A stretch of 64,000 bases of DNA from the NCBI GenBank assembly GCA_016290325.1, contig JAEETL010000001.1, positions 62,001 to 126,000 of the forward strand, written 5' to 3'. The notes under the pieces were generated by a model. It worked only from the letters and a program-made list of their open reading frames with translations, ran no database searches and was not told the origin of the DNA. Position numbers and translations under genes: made by a program. Below, one piece after another: positions 1 through 7,730 of the stretch. Within the stretch, counting starts at the first letter, position 1. The number at the start of each line of letters is the position of its first letter. The stretch comes from Muribaculaceae bacterium. Its GTDB lineage: Bacteria; Bacteroidota; Bacteroidia; Bacteroidales; Muribaculaceae.

Positions 1-46
1 TGATTGTTTTACGTCCATATTTCGGTAAAAGATGGTAATTGACCTG

Positions 47-54
47 CAAAGGTA
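47..54 (-). promoter_or_regulatory. Possible promoter -7 box for a gene left of the window
   Basis: On the minus strand this reads TACCTTTG, a match to the Bacteroidetes -7 consensus TAnnTTTG. It would drive a minus-strand gene that lies off the left edge. I see no good -33 TTG at the usual spacing, so this is tentative. The rest of positions 1-124 shows no gene. Confidence 0.3.
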
Positions 55-124
55 AGAAATAGTTTCTAGTTTCTTGTCCCTTGTTTTCATTTTTTGGTCA
101 TTTGGTGTAGCTTTTTGTGCCACA

Positions 125-157
125 ATTGCATCTAATGGGAAAAAAGATTTAATTTTG
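125..157 (+). promoter_or_regulatory. Bacteroidetes-type promoter of the DUF3667 gene
   Basis: The -7 box TAATTTTG lies at 150-157 and a -33 TTG at 126-128, with a 21-base spacer. Both match the Bacteroidetes sigma-ABfr consensus. The start codon at 182 lies 24 bases downstream, giving a short leader. Confidence 0.5.
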
Positions 158-181
158 CATTAATCTAAAGGATAGAAGACA

Positions 182-1156
182 ATGGACAAATCGCAGATAA
201 AAGAAAAATATAAGCATTTCAAGCAGTGGCAAGAGAAGCCTTATAATTACAAACTCCTGTCTGACGAAGTGCAACATTGCAACAACTGCGGGAATGACTT
301 TACGGGCAACTACTGTCCTATCTGTTCCCAAAAAGCCGGTATGGGTCGCATTGGGTGGCGCAGTGTTCACCAGGGTGTCATGGATATATGGGGCTTGGGC
401 ACCCGCTCGCTGCTCTATTCTATCTGGCAACTGCTATTGCGGCCAGGCCACATCATCAGCGACTATATTGATGGCAAGCGCCAGGTGAGTTTTCCACCGG
501 TGAAGATGCTGTTTATCGTTACGATAATCTACTCGTTTGTGGTTTTGTGGTTGTTACCTAATGTGTTCCATTTGTCGATTGAAGAGGATGCCACCGATGT
601 AACCGAATTAGGTCAATGGATTAGAGACCATTACAGCTGGGCCATGTTAATAACGTCAATGTGTGCTATCTTGCCCACGTGGGTGATGTTCCGTTACTCG
701 CCGCGTCACTCTCACCATACCATACCTGAGGGATTCTTTATTCAGGTGTTTTTCATGGTTATTTGGGTTGTGCTGTCGTTCCTATTTATTCCGCTTGATC
801 ACGCCAAATCACCTTTCCTCATATTCTCATCTACCTTGGTCACGGCGGTCTATTACGTCATTGGTTACAAGCAGCTGTTCGGGTACAGTTTGTGGGGCAC
901 TTTATGGCGGCAGGGATTTGTGTTGCTCTGCGGCCTCTTAACGCTGAGCTTTGTGGTGATAGCAGCATTTCCCTCATTAATCAAAGATTCTCAACCCGAT
1001 GACTCCCTATACATGCAAAACGGCTATCTTTGGGGTTGGTTTTTTTTGATAATGTGTCCTCTGTTTATTTTGGTCATTGGCCATGTGGTCAATCTTCTTG
1101 CCACGAAGACGTATCGTCAAGAGTACAAAGAGTCATCTGCAAGAGAAAATACCTGA
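182..1156 (+). CDS. DUF3667 family membrane protein with zinc ribbon
   Basis: The N-terminal part has a CxxC...CxxC zinc-ribbon pattern (CNNCG, then CPIC, around residues 33-48). It is followed by a conserved amphipathic stretch and about five to six hydrophobic segments between residues 105 and 310. This layout (short zinc finger, then a polytopic membrane domain) is that of the DUF3667 family, common in Bacteroidetes and of unknown function. The start ATG follows a good promoter. The gene converges on the thioesterase gene: its TGA at 1154-1156 directly abuts the complementary stop at 1157-1159, leaving no intergenic base and no room for a separate terminator. Confidence 0.75.
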   Translation: MDKSQIKEKYKHFKQWQEKPYNYKLLSDEVQHCNNCGNDFTGNYCPICSQKAGMGRIGWRSVHQGVMDIWGLGTRSLLYSIWQLLLRPGHIISDYIDGKRQVSFPPVKMLFIVTIIYSFVVLWLLPNVFHLSIEEDATDVTELGQWIRDHYSWAMLITSMCAILPTWVMFRYSPRHSHHTIPEGFFIQVFFMVIWVVLSFLFIPLDHAKSPFLIFSSTLVTAVYYVIGYKQLFGYSLWGTLWRQGFVLLCGLLTLSFVVIAAFPSLIKDSQPDDSLYMQNGYLWGWFFLIMCPLFILVIGHVVNLLATKTYRQEYKESSARENT

Positions 1157-1597
1157 TTACTCGTGCCCCTCAAACGCGATGATCGCGTCACGCCACACCT
1201 GGGGAATCGGGCTGGGCTGGTTGGTCTGCGGGTCCATGTTGACCATAACGGTGGCACAGGTGCATTTCACCTCGCGGGTTTCGCTATTCACTAAGTGTTG
1301 CAGCAGCGTCAGGCTCTTGTTGCCCAAGTGGGCACACTGGGTGAGCACCTCGACCGTCTCGTTAAACAGCGTGGGGACCAGGAAACTGCAGTTCACGTTG
1401 GCGATGATGACTGTGGGCCGTCGCCAGTCGATGTCGGTTTGCACATTCAATCCCTTGAAATACTGTGTCTTGCCTAAGTCAAAAAACTGGAAATAGACCG
1501 AATTGTTGACGTGCCCCAGCGCGTCAACGTCGTTGAAACGCAGTTGTAGCGGTGTCGTACACTTGAAAGGATATTGGGCTTCGATAGCGTGATTCAT
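1157..1597 (-). CDS. Acyl-CoA thioesterase, 4HBT hot-dog fold
   Basis: This 146-residue protein has the size of a single hot-dog domain. The motif DALGHVNN near residue 25 is the catalytic D-x-x-G-H-V-N-N of the 4-hydroxybenzoyl-CoA thioesterase/YbgC group, and is followed by the expected YF-x-x-F helix. Such enzymes hydrolyse acyl-CoA or acyl-ACP thioesters in the cytosol; the substrate cannot be read from sequence. It is the last gene of a minus-strand run recF, DUF721, thioesterase, 53 bases after the DUF721 gene. The gap holds short TTAACAG/TTAATAG-type repeats. Confidence 0.8.
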   Translation of the reverse strand: MNHAIEAQYPFKCTTPLQLRFNDVDALGHVNNSVYFQFFDLGKTQYFKGLNVQTDIDWRRPTVIIANVNCSFLVPTLFNETVEVLTQCAHLGNKSLTLLQHLVNSETREVKCTCATVMVNMDPQTNQPSPIPQVWRDAIIAFEGHE

Positions 1598-1650
1598 TTT
1601 TTAGTTAACAGTGAATAGTTAATAGTTAACAGTTATTTTGCTGTTGTTGA

Positions 1651-1941
1651 TTATTTAAAGATGATTTCGTGGATGATTTCGCGGCCTAGGGCTTCGTTGA
1701 TGCGGGCGATAAGGGCGGCGCGGTTCAGCATGAGTTCGTTGGCTAGCGAGGCCGACGACAGGTGCACCGTCATCACACCATTATTGACATAGCGCTTAAT
1801 GGTGTAACGGTTGATGCCATCGCCCACGATTTGTGGCCATAGGGCGCTGGCGCGGTGCTCGTCGAGCGCCACGTCGAGTTTTTCTTTCTTGAGCAGGTCG
1901 TCTATAATCTGCCCGATGTTTTTGGCCTCGGTACGTTTCAT
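1651..1941 (-). CDS. DUF721 (DciA-like) protein
   Basis: This 96-residue protein has the DUF721 pattern: an N-terminal helix (IGQIIDDLL), a central region with LWPQIVG and a C-terminal strand/helix with LMLNRAALIARIN. DUF721 includes DciA, the helicase operator that helps load the replicative DnaB helicase in bacteria lacking DnaC/DnaI. The gene begins inside the last codons of recF (4-base ATGA overlap at 1938-1941), so it is translationally coupled to it, as expected for a replication accessory gene. Function is inferred from family and context only. Confidence 0.75.
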   Translation of the reverse strand: MKRTEAKNIGQIIDDLLKKEKLDVALDEHRASALWPQIVGDGINRYTIKRYVNNGVMTVHLSSASLANELMLNRAALIARINEALGREIIHEIIFK

Positions 1942-3050
1942 GCCGTTTCTCCTCCTTTCATGGTTGTGATCACGCCGTTCTCGACGTGCATCAGACAGTG
2001 CCCTCCACCATGGCGGGCGACAATCTCGTCGAGGTGGGTGCGGTTAGTGTCAGTGATGAAAATCTGTCCGAAGCGGTCGCTTGACACCACATCGATGATG
2101 CGTTCCACACGGCTTGCGTCGAGTTTGTCAAAGATGTCGTCGAGCAGCAGGGTAGGCACCGCAGGATTGTTCGCTTTGAGGAAATCAAACTGGGCAAACC
2201 TCAAAGCGATGGTGTAGGTCTTGCACTGGCCCTGGCTACCCGTGCGGCGCATGGGATAATCGTTGAGCAACAGCTCCAGGTCGTCGCGATGGATGCCACG
2301 AGTGGTATAACCCAAGATAAAGTCGCGCTCTCGCGTGGCCGCCAAGTGGTCTTGCATCGTGCCATCGTTGAGGTGGCTCTTATAGTCAAGCCTCACAGTC
2401 TCACCGTCACCGGCCACTGCAGTGTAGTAATGCATGAAGATGGGCAGGAACTGCTCCACCCATTGGCTACGGCGCTGGTGCAACAAAGCGGCGTGACGCG
2501 CCATCTCGGCCTCGACGGTCTCATAGAGCAAGGCGTCGCGCATCTCTCTCTTGATCATGGCGTTGCGCTGCTCCACGGCTTTGTTGTAGCGGATGAGTGC
2601 ATCAAGGTACTCGCTGTCGTTCTGTGAGATGATGAGGTCCATGAAACGACGGCGCTCCTCGCCACTACCGCGCACCAGGTCCCAATCCATGGGTGATACC
2701 ATTACAACGGGCAGCAGGCCGATGTGCTGGCTTAACCGCTGGTACTCCTTGCCGTCGCGGCGCACGACCTTACGCTTACCACGTTGCAGCGCCACACTGA
2801 TCTCCAATGGCGTATCCTGACGGGTGTAACTGCCTTGCAGCATCATGTAAGGCTCGCCGTGGCGTATAACCGCGCTATTGTCGGTGGCTTGGGTAAAACT
2901 GCGGCACATGCTCAAGTAATATATCGCGTCGAGCACATTGGTCTTGCCCTGCCCGTTGTTACCGATCAGGCAGTTCAGTTTGGGCGAGAACTCCAATCGA
3001 GCCTCAGCGATATTCTTGTAGTTGAGTATGGTGGCGGTATTCAGTGTCAT
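1938..3050 (-). CDS. recF: DNA replication/repair ATPase RecF
   Basis: This 370-residue protein has family-typical length. The Walker A loop is NGQGKTN (residues 32-38), the ABC signature region is GSQGQCKT, and the Walker B is TLLLDDIFDKLD near the C-terminus. RecF loads RecA at gapped DNA together with RecO and RecR, in the cytosol. The gene lies between the DUF721 gene (4-base overlap downstream) and the divergent pgeF. A minus-strand TAACTTTG box ends only four bases before the ATG, so the transcript may have almost no leader, but no clear -33 box supports it. Confidence 0.95.
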   Translation of the reverse strand: MTLNTATILNYKNIAEARLEFSPKLNCLIGNNGQGKTNVLDAIYYLSMCRSFTQATDNSAVIRHGEPYMMLQGSYTRQDTPLEISVALQRGKRKVVRRDGKEYQRLSQHIGLLPVVMVSPMDWDLVRGSGEERRRFMDLIISQNDSEYLDALIRYNKAVEQRNAMIKREMRDALLYETVEAEMARHAALLHQRRSQWVEQFLPIFMHYYTAVAGDGETVRLDYKSHLNDGTMQDHLAATRERDFILGYTTRGIHRDDLELLLNDYPMRRTGSQGQCKTYTIALRFAQFDFLKANNPAVPTLLLDDIFDKLDASRVERIIDVVSSDRFGQIFITDTNRTHLDEIVARHGGGHCLMHVENGVITTMKGGETA

Positions 3051-3085
3051 GCTGCAAAGTTACTGCAATTTATCAGAATTATGTG

Positions 3086-3093
3086 TATCTTTG
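3086..3093 (+). promoter_or_regulatory. Promoter -7 box of pgeF
   Basis: TATCTTTG matches TAnnTTTG and lies 17 bases before the pgeF ATG. No convincing -33 box is visible, so the call rests on the -7 element and position. Confidence 0.4.
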
Positions 3094-3110
3094 TCCCAAA
3101 ATAGTGAACA

Positions 3111-3896
3111 ATGGAATTGGAGAAATTGGCATTTGTTAGGCCTGTAGAGGGTGTGGCGGCTTTCAGTACCACACGCGGTGAAGTAGATGGGCGCAACCCC
3201 TATTCGGGTGTGAACCTGTGTGATTATGTGGGTGATGACGCGTTGCGGGTGCTCGACGCGCGGATCATGCTTGCCATGCAGTTGGGTGTGGACTTGGATG
3301 CTGTGGTCATGCCGCGGCAGACGCATTCCTGCAACGTGGCGGTTATCGACACTCATTTTATGGACAGTGACATTGACCGGCAGGAACAGGCGCTGGAGGG
3401 CGTGGATGCCCTTGTGACGACTTTGCCGGGTGTAGTCATCGGGGTGAATACGGCCGATTGTGTGCCGATTGTGCTTGCCGATGAGGCAGCGGGTGTCATT
3501 GCAGTAGCCCATGCGGGATGGCGTGGCACTGTGGGCCGCATTGCCCGTGCGGTAGTCGAGGAGATGTGCCACCATGGTGCCCGTGTAGAGTGCATTCAGG
3601 CCTCGATGGGTCCGAGCATCTGCCAAGATTGCTTTGAGGTGGGTGATGAGGTGGTAGAGGCCTTTGAGAAGGCTCGATTTGACCTGGATGCCATCGTGAC
3701 GAGGGATGCATCCACTGGTAAGGCCCACATCGACCTGCGTGCCGCCAACCGCGAGGTGCTCGTGGCAGCAGGCGTTCCTGCGGGCAACGTTGTTCTGTCA
3801 CAGCATTGTTCGCGCTGTGAACACGGGCGCTTTTTCTCGGCCCGGCGTTTAGGCATTGACAGCGGCAGGACCTTCACAGGAATCTACCGCAAGTGA
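3111..3896 (+). CDS. pgeF: Peptidoglycan editing factor PgeF (YfiH/laccase-domain)
   Basis: This 261-residue protein has the hallmarks of the cytosolic YfiH/YlmD multi-copper polyphenol oxidoreductase-like family: MPRQTHS near residue 65, NTADCVP near 118, AHAGWRGT near 132 and SICQDCFEVG near 166, which carry the conserved His and Cys residues. E. coli YfiH (PgeF) removes mis-incorporated L-Ser from peptidoglycan precursors; related proteins have purine-nucleoside phosphorylase activity. The gene stands alone, divergent from recF, and is followed by a hairpin terminator. Confidence 0.88.
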   Translation: MELEKLAFVRPVEGVAAFSTTRGEVDGRNPYSGVNLCDYVGDDALRVLDARIMLAMQLGVDLDAVVMPRQTHSCNVAVIDTHFMDSDIDRQEQALEGVDALVTTLPGVVIGVNTADCVPIVLADEAAGVIAVAHAGWRGTVGRIARAVVEEMCHHGARVECIQASMGPSICQDCFEVGDEVVEAFEKARFDLDAIVTRDASTGKAHIDLRAANREVLVAAGVPAGNVVLSQHCSRCEHGRFFSARRLGIDSGRTFTGIYRK

Positions 3897-3902
3897 CAAT
3901 AG

Positions 3903-3942
3903 AAACAGAGATGTCCGCTTCATGTGAGGCGGACATCTCTGT
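3903..3942. terminator. Hairpin terminator between convergent genes
   Basis: A perfect 15-base stem (3903-3917 with 3928-3942; one arm AACAGAGATGTCCGC) lies between pgeF and the convergent metallopeptidase gene. Only a weak T tract follows on either side. It may serve both genes. Confidence 0.6.
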
Positions 3943-3971
3943 TGATAAGGTTGTCTTGAACCAGTTTTGGC

Positions 3972-4841
3972 TTACAGGGTGGCGTCGCTTTCCTGGAAGG
4001 TGGTGGCGCGACGTACATCGCCCGTCTGGTAACCCAGTTTGAACCACTTCATGCGCTGAGCGCTGGTGCCGTGGGTAAAGGTCTCGGGCGAAGCATAGCC
4101 CTGTGCTCGCTTCTGAAGGTAGTCATCACCGATCTTTTGAGCGCAGTCGATAGCCTCCATTAAGTCTTGATCACTGATAGAGCCGAACAGCCTGCTCTCG
4201 TAGTGGGCCCATACGCCGGCATAGAAGTCGGCCATGAGCTCCAGGCGTACGCTGTACTTGTTGGCGTTCGTCTGGTTGGTGGCTTGCATGCGCTGGTGAG
4301 CCTGGTCGAGGGTACCCATCAAGTACTCAATGTGGTGACCCACCTCGTGGGCGATAACGTAAGCCTTGGCAAGGCTGGAATTGTCACCCTTCACGCCGAG
4401 TTGCTTGTCCATCGTCTGGAAAAATGACAGGTCGATATAGACGTTCTGGTCGCCCGAGCAGTAGAAGGGACCCATGGCTGCTTGACCCTGGCCGCAAGCG
4501 GTACGGGTGCCGCCACGGTATAAAACCAACGTGGGAGCGGGATACTCACCGATGCCATACTCCCTGAAGATTTGTGTCCAGACATCCTCGGTACTTGCCA
4601 TGATTTGTCTCGAGAACTTGTCGAGCTGCTGTTCCTCTTGAGTGTACTCAACCTGGCCTTCGGCTTCACCACCATCCTGCATAGCCATGCCTAACACGTC
4701 GCCGATATTACCACCCATGAGCAGGGTGATCAATCCAGCAATAATCAAACCGCCAATACCGCCCAAGCCCACTTTGGTGCCTGTGCTCATACCACGGCGA
4801 TCCTCAACATTTTCGCTTTCGCGTCTTCCTTCAAGTCTCAT
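3972..4841 (-). CDS. Neutral zinc metallopeptidase, YpfJ family
   Basis: This 289-residue protein opens with a short Arg-rich cytosolic segment (RRGMSTG) and one membrane helix near residues 23-44 that is rich in Gly, Ile and Leu. The large domain follows on the outer side. The zinc motif HEVGHH (residues about 165-170) is the HExxH of the neutral zinc metallopeptidase family (YpfJ type), and MADFYAGVWA supplies the third-ligand region. The C-terminal FTHGTSAQRMKWF is also typical. The physiological substrate is unknown. It is a single gene with its own promoter. Confidence 0.88.
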   Translation of the reverse strand: MRLEGRRESENVEDRRGMSTGTKVGLGGIGGLIIAGLITLLMGGNIGDVLGMAMQDGGEAEGQVEYTQEEQQLDKFSRQIMASTEDVWTQIFREYGIGEYPAPTLVLYRGGTRTACGQGQAAMGPFYCSGDQNVYIDLSFFQTMDKQLGVKGDNSSLAKAYVIAHEVGHHIEYLMGTLDQAHQRMQATNQTNANKYSVRLELMADFYAGVWAHYESRLFGSISDQDLMEAIDCAQKIGDDYLQKRAQGYASPETFTHGTSAQRMKWFKLGYQTGDVRRATTFQESDATL

Positions 4842-4884
4842 AATATAAATGATATTTTAGTTGTTAATATTCTCTCAAAGAGTG

Positions 4885-4917
4885 CAAATTTAATGATTTT
4901 TTCAATAATCCATCAAA
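4885..4917 (-). promoter_or_regulatory. Promoter of the zinc metallopeptidase gene
   Basis: On the minus strand a TTTG (-33, at 4917-4914) is followed after 21 bases by TAAATTTG (-7, at 4892-4885). Both match the Bacteroidetes consensus. The start codon at 4841 is 44 bases downstream. Confidence 0.5.
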
Positions 4918-5008
4918 AACTGAGGTTTTTTTCTCATAAATTGCAATCGTTTTCAAGGTCTTGCTGCAAAAAAAATGGTAAAAAGAGCGTTGAATAACAG
5001 CAAATTTG

Positions 5009-5016
5009 TACCTTTG
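5009..5016 (+). promoter_or_regulatory. Promoter -7 box of glgB
   Basis: TACCTTTG is an exact TAnnTTTG match 37 bases before the glgB ATG. The nearest TTG (4990-4992) gives a short 16-base spacer, so the -33 box is uncertain. Confidence 0.4.
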
Positions 5017-5052
5017 TACTCATCACAATCACCAATCAAGAACTGACCGATT

Positions 5053-7137
5053 ATGAGAAAGAAAAGTAAAAATCTTGCAATTATCAATGATGATCCCTGG
5101 CTGGAGCCATATAGCGATGCCATCAACGGGCGTCACCAGGATGCAGTGAACAAGTTGGCTGAACTCACAGGTGGCACAGGTAATCTTGAAGAGTTTGCCA
5201 ATGCCTACAACTATTATGGCCTGCACCGTACGAGCAATGGTTGGGTATTCCGCGAGTGGGCGCCCAATGCCACCGAGATTTATCTCATTGGCCAGTTCAA
5301 TGACTGGCGTGAATGTGCTCCTTACCGGCTTAAAAAGCTTAAAGACGGCAATTGGGAAATCAAATTGCCGTTGCGAGCCATGCGCCATGGTGACTTGTAC
5401 AAGTTGCGCATTCACTGGCAGGGTGGGGAAGGCGAGCGTATCCCGGCCTATGCTACCCGTGTAGTCCAGGACGACAAGACTTATATCTTCTCGGCCCAGG
5501 TTTGGGATCCCGAGGAACCCTACCAGTTCAAGGTCAAGAAATTTATCCCCAACACCTCGCCGCTGCTCATCTATGAGTGCCACATTGGCATGGCTCAGAA
5601 CCGTGAGGGCGTGGGCACCTATGATGAATTCCGCTTGAACGTTTTGCCGCGCATCGTCAAGGACGGCTACAACGCCATCCAGATCATGGCTATCCAGGAG
5701 CATCCATATTACGGCTCGTTTGGTTATCATGTGTCGAGTTTCTATGCTGCCTCATCGCGCTTTGGCACTCCCGATGAACTCAAACATCTCATTGATGATG
5801 CCCACGCTGCCGGATTGGCAGTGATCATGGACATTGTCCACAGCCACGCGGTGAAGAACGAGGTGGAGGGCCTGGGTTGCTTTGACGGCACTGGTGACCT
5901 GTACTTCTATGGCGACGACAAGCGCGAGCATCCCGCATGGGATTCACTGTGCTTTGACTACGGCAAGAATGCGGTGCTGAATTTCCTGTTGTCCAACTGC
6001 AAGTTCTGGTTGGAGGAGTATAAATTTGACGGTTTCCGCTTTGATGGCGTAACGTCGATGCTGTATTACAGCCATGGCTTGGGACAGGCCTTCGGCAGCT
6101 ATGACGACTATTATAACGGCAGCCAGGACACCAACGCCATCACCTATCTAACGCTGGCCAATGTGCTCATCCATGACATCAATCCGCATGCCATCACTAT
6201 CGCCGAGGAGATGAGTGGTATGCCGGGCCTGGCCCGCACATTTAAGGATGGTGGCATTGGCTTTGACTACCGCATGGCGATGGGTATTCCCGACTACTGG
6301 ATCAAGACCATCAAGGAGCGTAAGGACGAGGATTGGCATCCCACTAGCATCATTTGGGAGCTGACCAATCGCCGTGCTGACGAGAAGACCGTCTCTTATG
6401 CCGAGAGCCATGACCAAGCGCTCGTGGGCGACAAGACCATCATCTTCCGCCTCATCGACAAGGAAATGTACTGGCACATGATGACAGGCGACAACGATGG
6501 CACTGTGGACCGCGGTATGGCGTTGCACAAGATGATACGCCTGGTGACCGCTTCGCTCATCAACGGCGCCTACCTCAACTTCATGGGTAACGAGTGGGGT
6601 CATCCCGAGTGGATCGACTTCCCGCGTGAGGGTAACGGCTGGAGCTACAAGTATGCGCGTCGCCAGTGGGATCTCGTGGACCGAGAGGACCTGAAGTATA
6701 AGTTCCTCAACAATTGGGACAACGACATGATTCACCTCATTGGCGGTATCAAAGGCTTTGAGTCGCTACCGGTGCGCAAACTGTGGGATAAGGACGATGA
6801 CCAGGTACTCGCCTATATGCGCGGCGACTTGGCGTTTGTGTTCAACTTCAGCCCCAACCGGTCTCATGTGGACTATCCCATCCTTGCCCCTGAAGGTGAG
6901 TATGTTGGCGTGTTTGACAGCGACAACGAGCGGTATGGCGGCTATGGCAACATTGACGAGGATGTGAAGCACCTCACCGAGCATGATGGACTATATGCCG
7001 CCCACCACCTGGGTTGGCTCAAACTGTATCTGCCGGCCCGCAGCGCCCAAGTGCTGCGTCTCAAGCCTGCACGTGTCCGCAAGCCTCGCACCCAAGCAAC
7101 GGCCCCCAAAGCGCCTGCCAAGAAGAAAAAATCCTAA
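5053..7137 (+). CDS. glgB: 1,4-alpha-glucan (glycogen) branching enzyme, eukaryote-like type
   Basis: This 694-residue GH13 enzyme has an N-terminal CBM48-like domain (about residues 55-160, with WVFREWAPNA), a catalytic TIM barrel and a C-terminal beta domain. Catalytic motifs visible are GFRFDGVTSM (nucleophile Asp), TIAEEMSGMPG (acid/base Glu) and YAESHDQALVGDKT (transition-state Asp). The enzyme makes alpha-1,6 branches in glycogen. The motif set, including FPREGNGWSYKYARRQW, resembles the animal/plant GBE1 group more than E. coli GlgB. The C-terminus ends in a Lys/Pro/Ala-rich tail (KAPAKKKKS). No other glycogen gene is adjacent. Confidence 0.9.
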   Translation: MRKKSKNLAIINDDPWLEPYSDAINGRHQDAVNKLAELTGGTGNLEEFANAYNYYGLHRTSNGWVFREWAPNATEIYLIGQFNDWRECAPYRLKKLKDGNWEIKLPLRAMRHGDLYKLRIHWQGGEGERIPAYATRVVQDDKTYIFSAQVWDPEEPYQFKVKKFIPNTSPLLIYECHIGMAQNREGVGTYDEFRLNVLPRIVKDGYNAIQIMAIQEHPYYGSFGYHVSSFYAASSRFGTPDELKHLIDDAHAAGLAVIMDIVHSHAVKNEVEGLGCFDGTGDLYFYGDDKREHPAWDSLCFDYGKNAVLNFLLSNCKFWLEEYKFDGFRFDGVTSMLYYSHGLGQAFGSYDDYYNGSQDTNAITYLTLANVLIHDINPHAITIAEEMSGMPGLARTFKDGGIGFDYRMAMGIPDYWIKTIKERKDEDWHPTSIIWELTNRRADEKTVSYAESHDQALVGDKTIIFRLIDKEMYWHMMTGDNDGTVDRGMALHKMIRLVTASLINGAYLNFMGNEWGHPEWIDFPREGNGWSYKYARRQWDLVDREDLKYKFLNNWDNDMIHLIGGIKGFESLPVRKLWDKDDDQVLAYMRGDLAFVFNFSPNRSHVDYPILAPEGEYVGVFDSDNERYGGYGNIDEDVKHLTEHDGLYAAHHLGWLKLYLPARSAQVLRLKPARVRKPRTQATAPKAPAKKKKS

Positions 7138-7157
7138 GAATTCGTTACAGATCACGA

Positions 7158-7198
7158 GTGGCTATGGACAGTTAGTTTCCATAGCCACTTGTTTTATT
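7158..7198 (+). terminator. Terminator of glgB
   Basis: A perfect 10-base stem GTGGCTATGG/CCATAGCCAC (7158-7167 and 7179-7188) is followed by TTGTTTTATT, a standard intrinsic terminator 20 bases after the glgB stop. Confidence 0.8.
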
Positions 7199-7602
7199 CA
7201 ATAATATTTGTATTCGGTAAAAAACTGGCAACACTCAATAATTAACTGAATATCACCACATTGAAAGTGGCTTTGTGTTAAGTGGCTTACTCTTAAGCTC
7301 GTAGAGCTGACAGGGTATAGGCAGGGGTGTAGCGTAGTGGAACCCCTGTAATCGAATGCTACACAATATCATTAGCCACATTAGTGGCGACATGCTGTGT
7401 ATCAATAATTTACTGCCGCCCCGGATGGGGCTAAGACAAGTGGAGTCCATTATTGCAGGGGTTGCACTCGGCTTCGCCTCGTTGACCCCTGCCTATGCTC
7501 TGGCCGCTCCTAACGGAGCTTTTACCTGACATTAATGATTCAATAATGGAGTTTGATATGAATTTACTCTCTTTATTAGTAGTTTTATTGAGAAAGAATG
7601 TT
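7199..7602. repeat. Non-coding stretch with relic repeat sequence
   Basis: This gap holds no credible gene. Positions about 7250-7530 are GC-richer than the flanks and contain several short self-complementary pieces: GCCGCCCCGGATGGGGC, GGTTGCACTCGGCTTCGCC and GCTCCTAACGGAGC. AGGGGTTGCACTC and GACCCCTGCCTATGCTC echo AGGGGTGTAGCG and AACCCCTG further left. This looks like remnants of a dispersed palindromic repeat. The family cannot be named from sequence alone. Confidence 0.4.
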
Positions 7603-7610
7603 TAATTTTG
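7603..7610 (+). promoter_or_regulatory. Possible -7 box of the dockerin-SusD gene
   Basis: TAATTTTG matches TAnnTTTG and lies 120 bases before the start codon. No TTG is found at the ideal spacing. If correct, the mRNA has a leader of about 115 bases. Confidence 0.35.
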
Positions 7611-7730
7611 CCATGTAGATAGAAAACGATGGCGTATTGTTCCAGCTTTATTGACGGGCAATTCAGTTCACGCCTTTAAAGTATTAACATAAATGGCCAG
7701 AGAGGACTGCACTGGCACACACTAAACAAT

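Noticed and set aside
3055-3062. Possible leaderless promoter of recF
   Set aside because: Only the -7 box TAACTTTG is present; no -33 box at the right distance, so not called separately.
7253-7450. A 65-codon minus-strand frame after glgB
   Set aside because: It is made of relic repeat sequence with no recognisable domain or start context.
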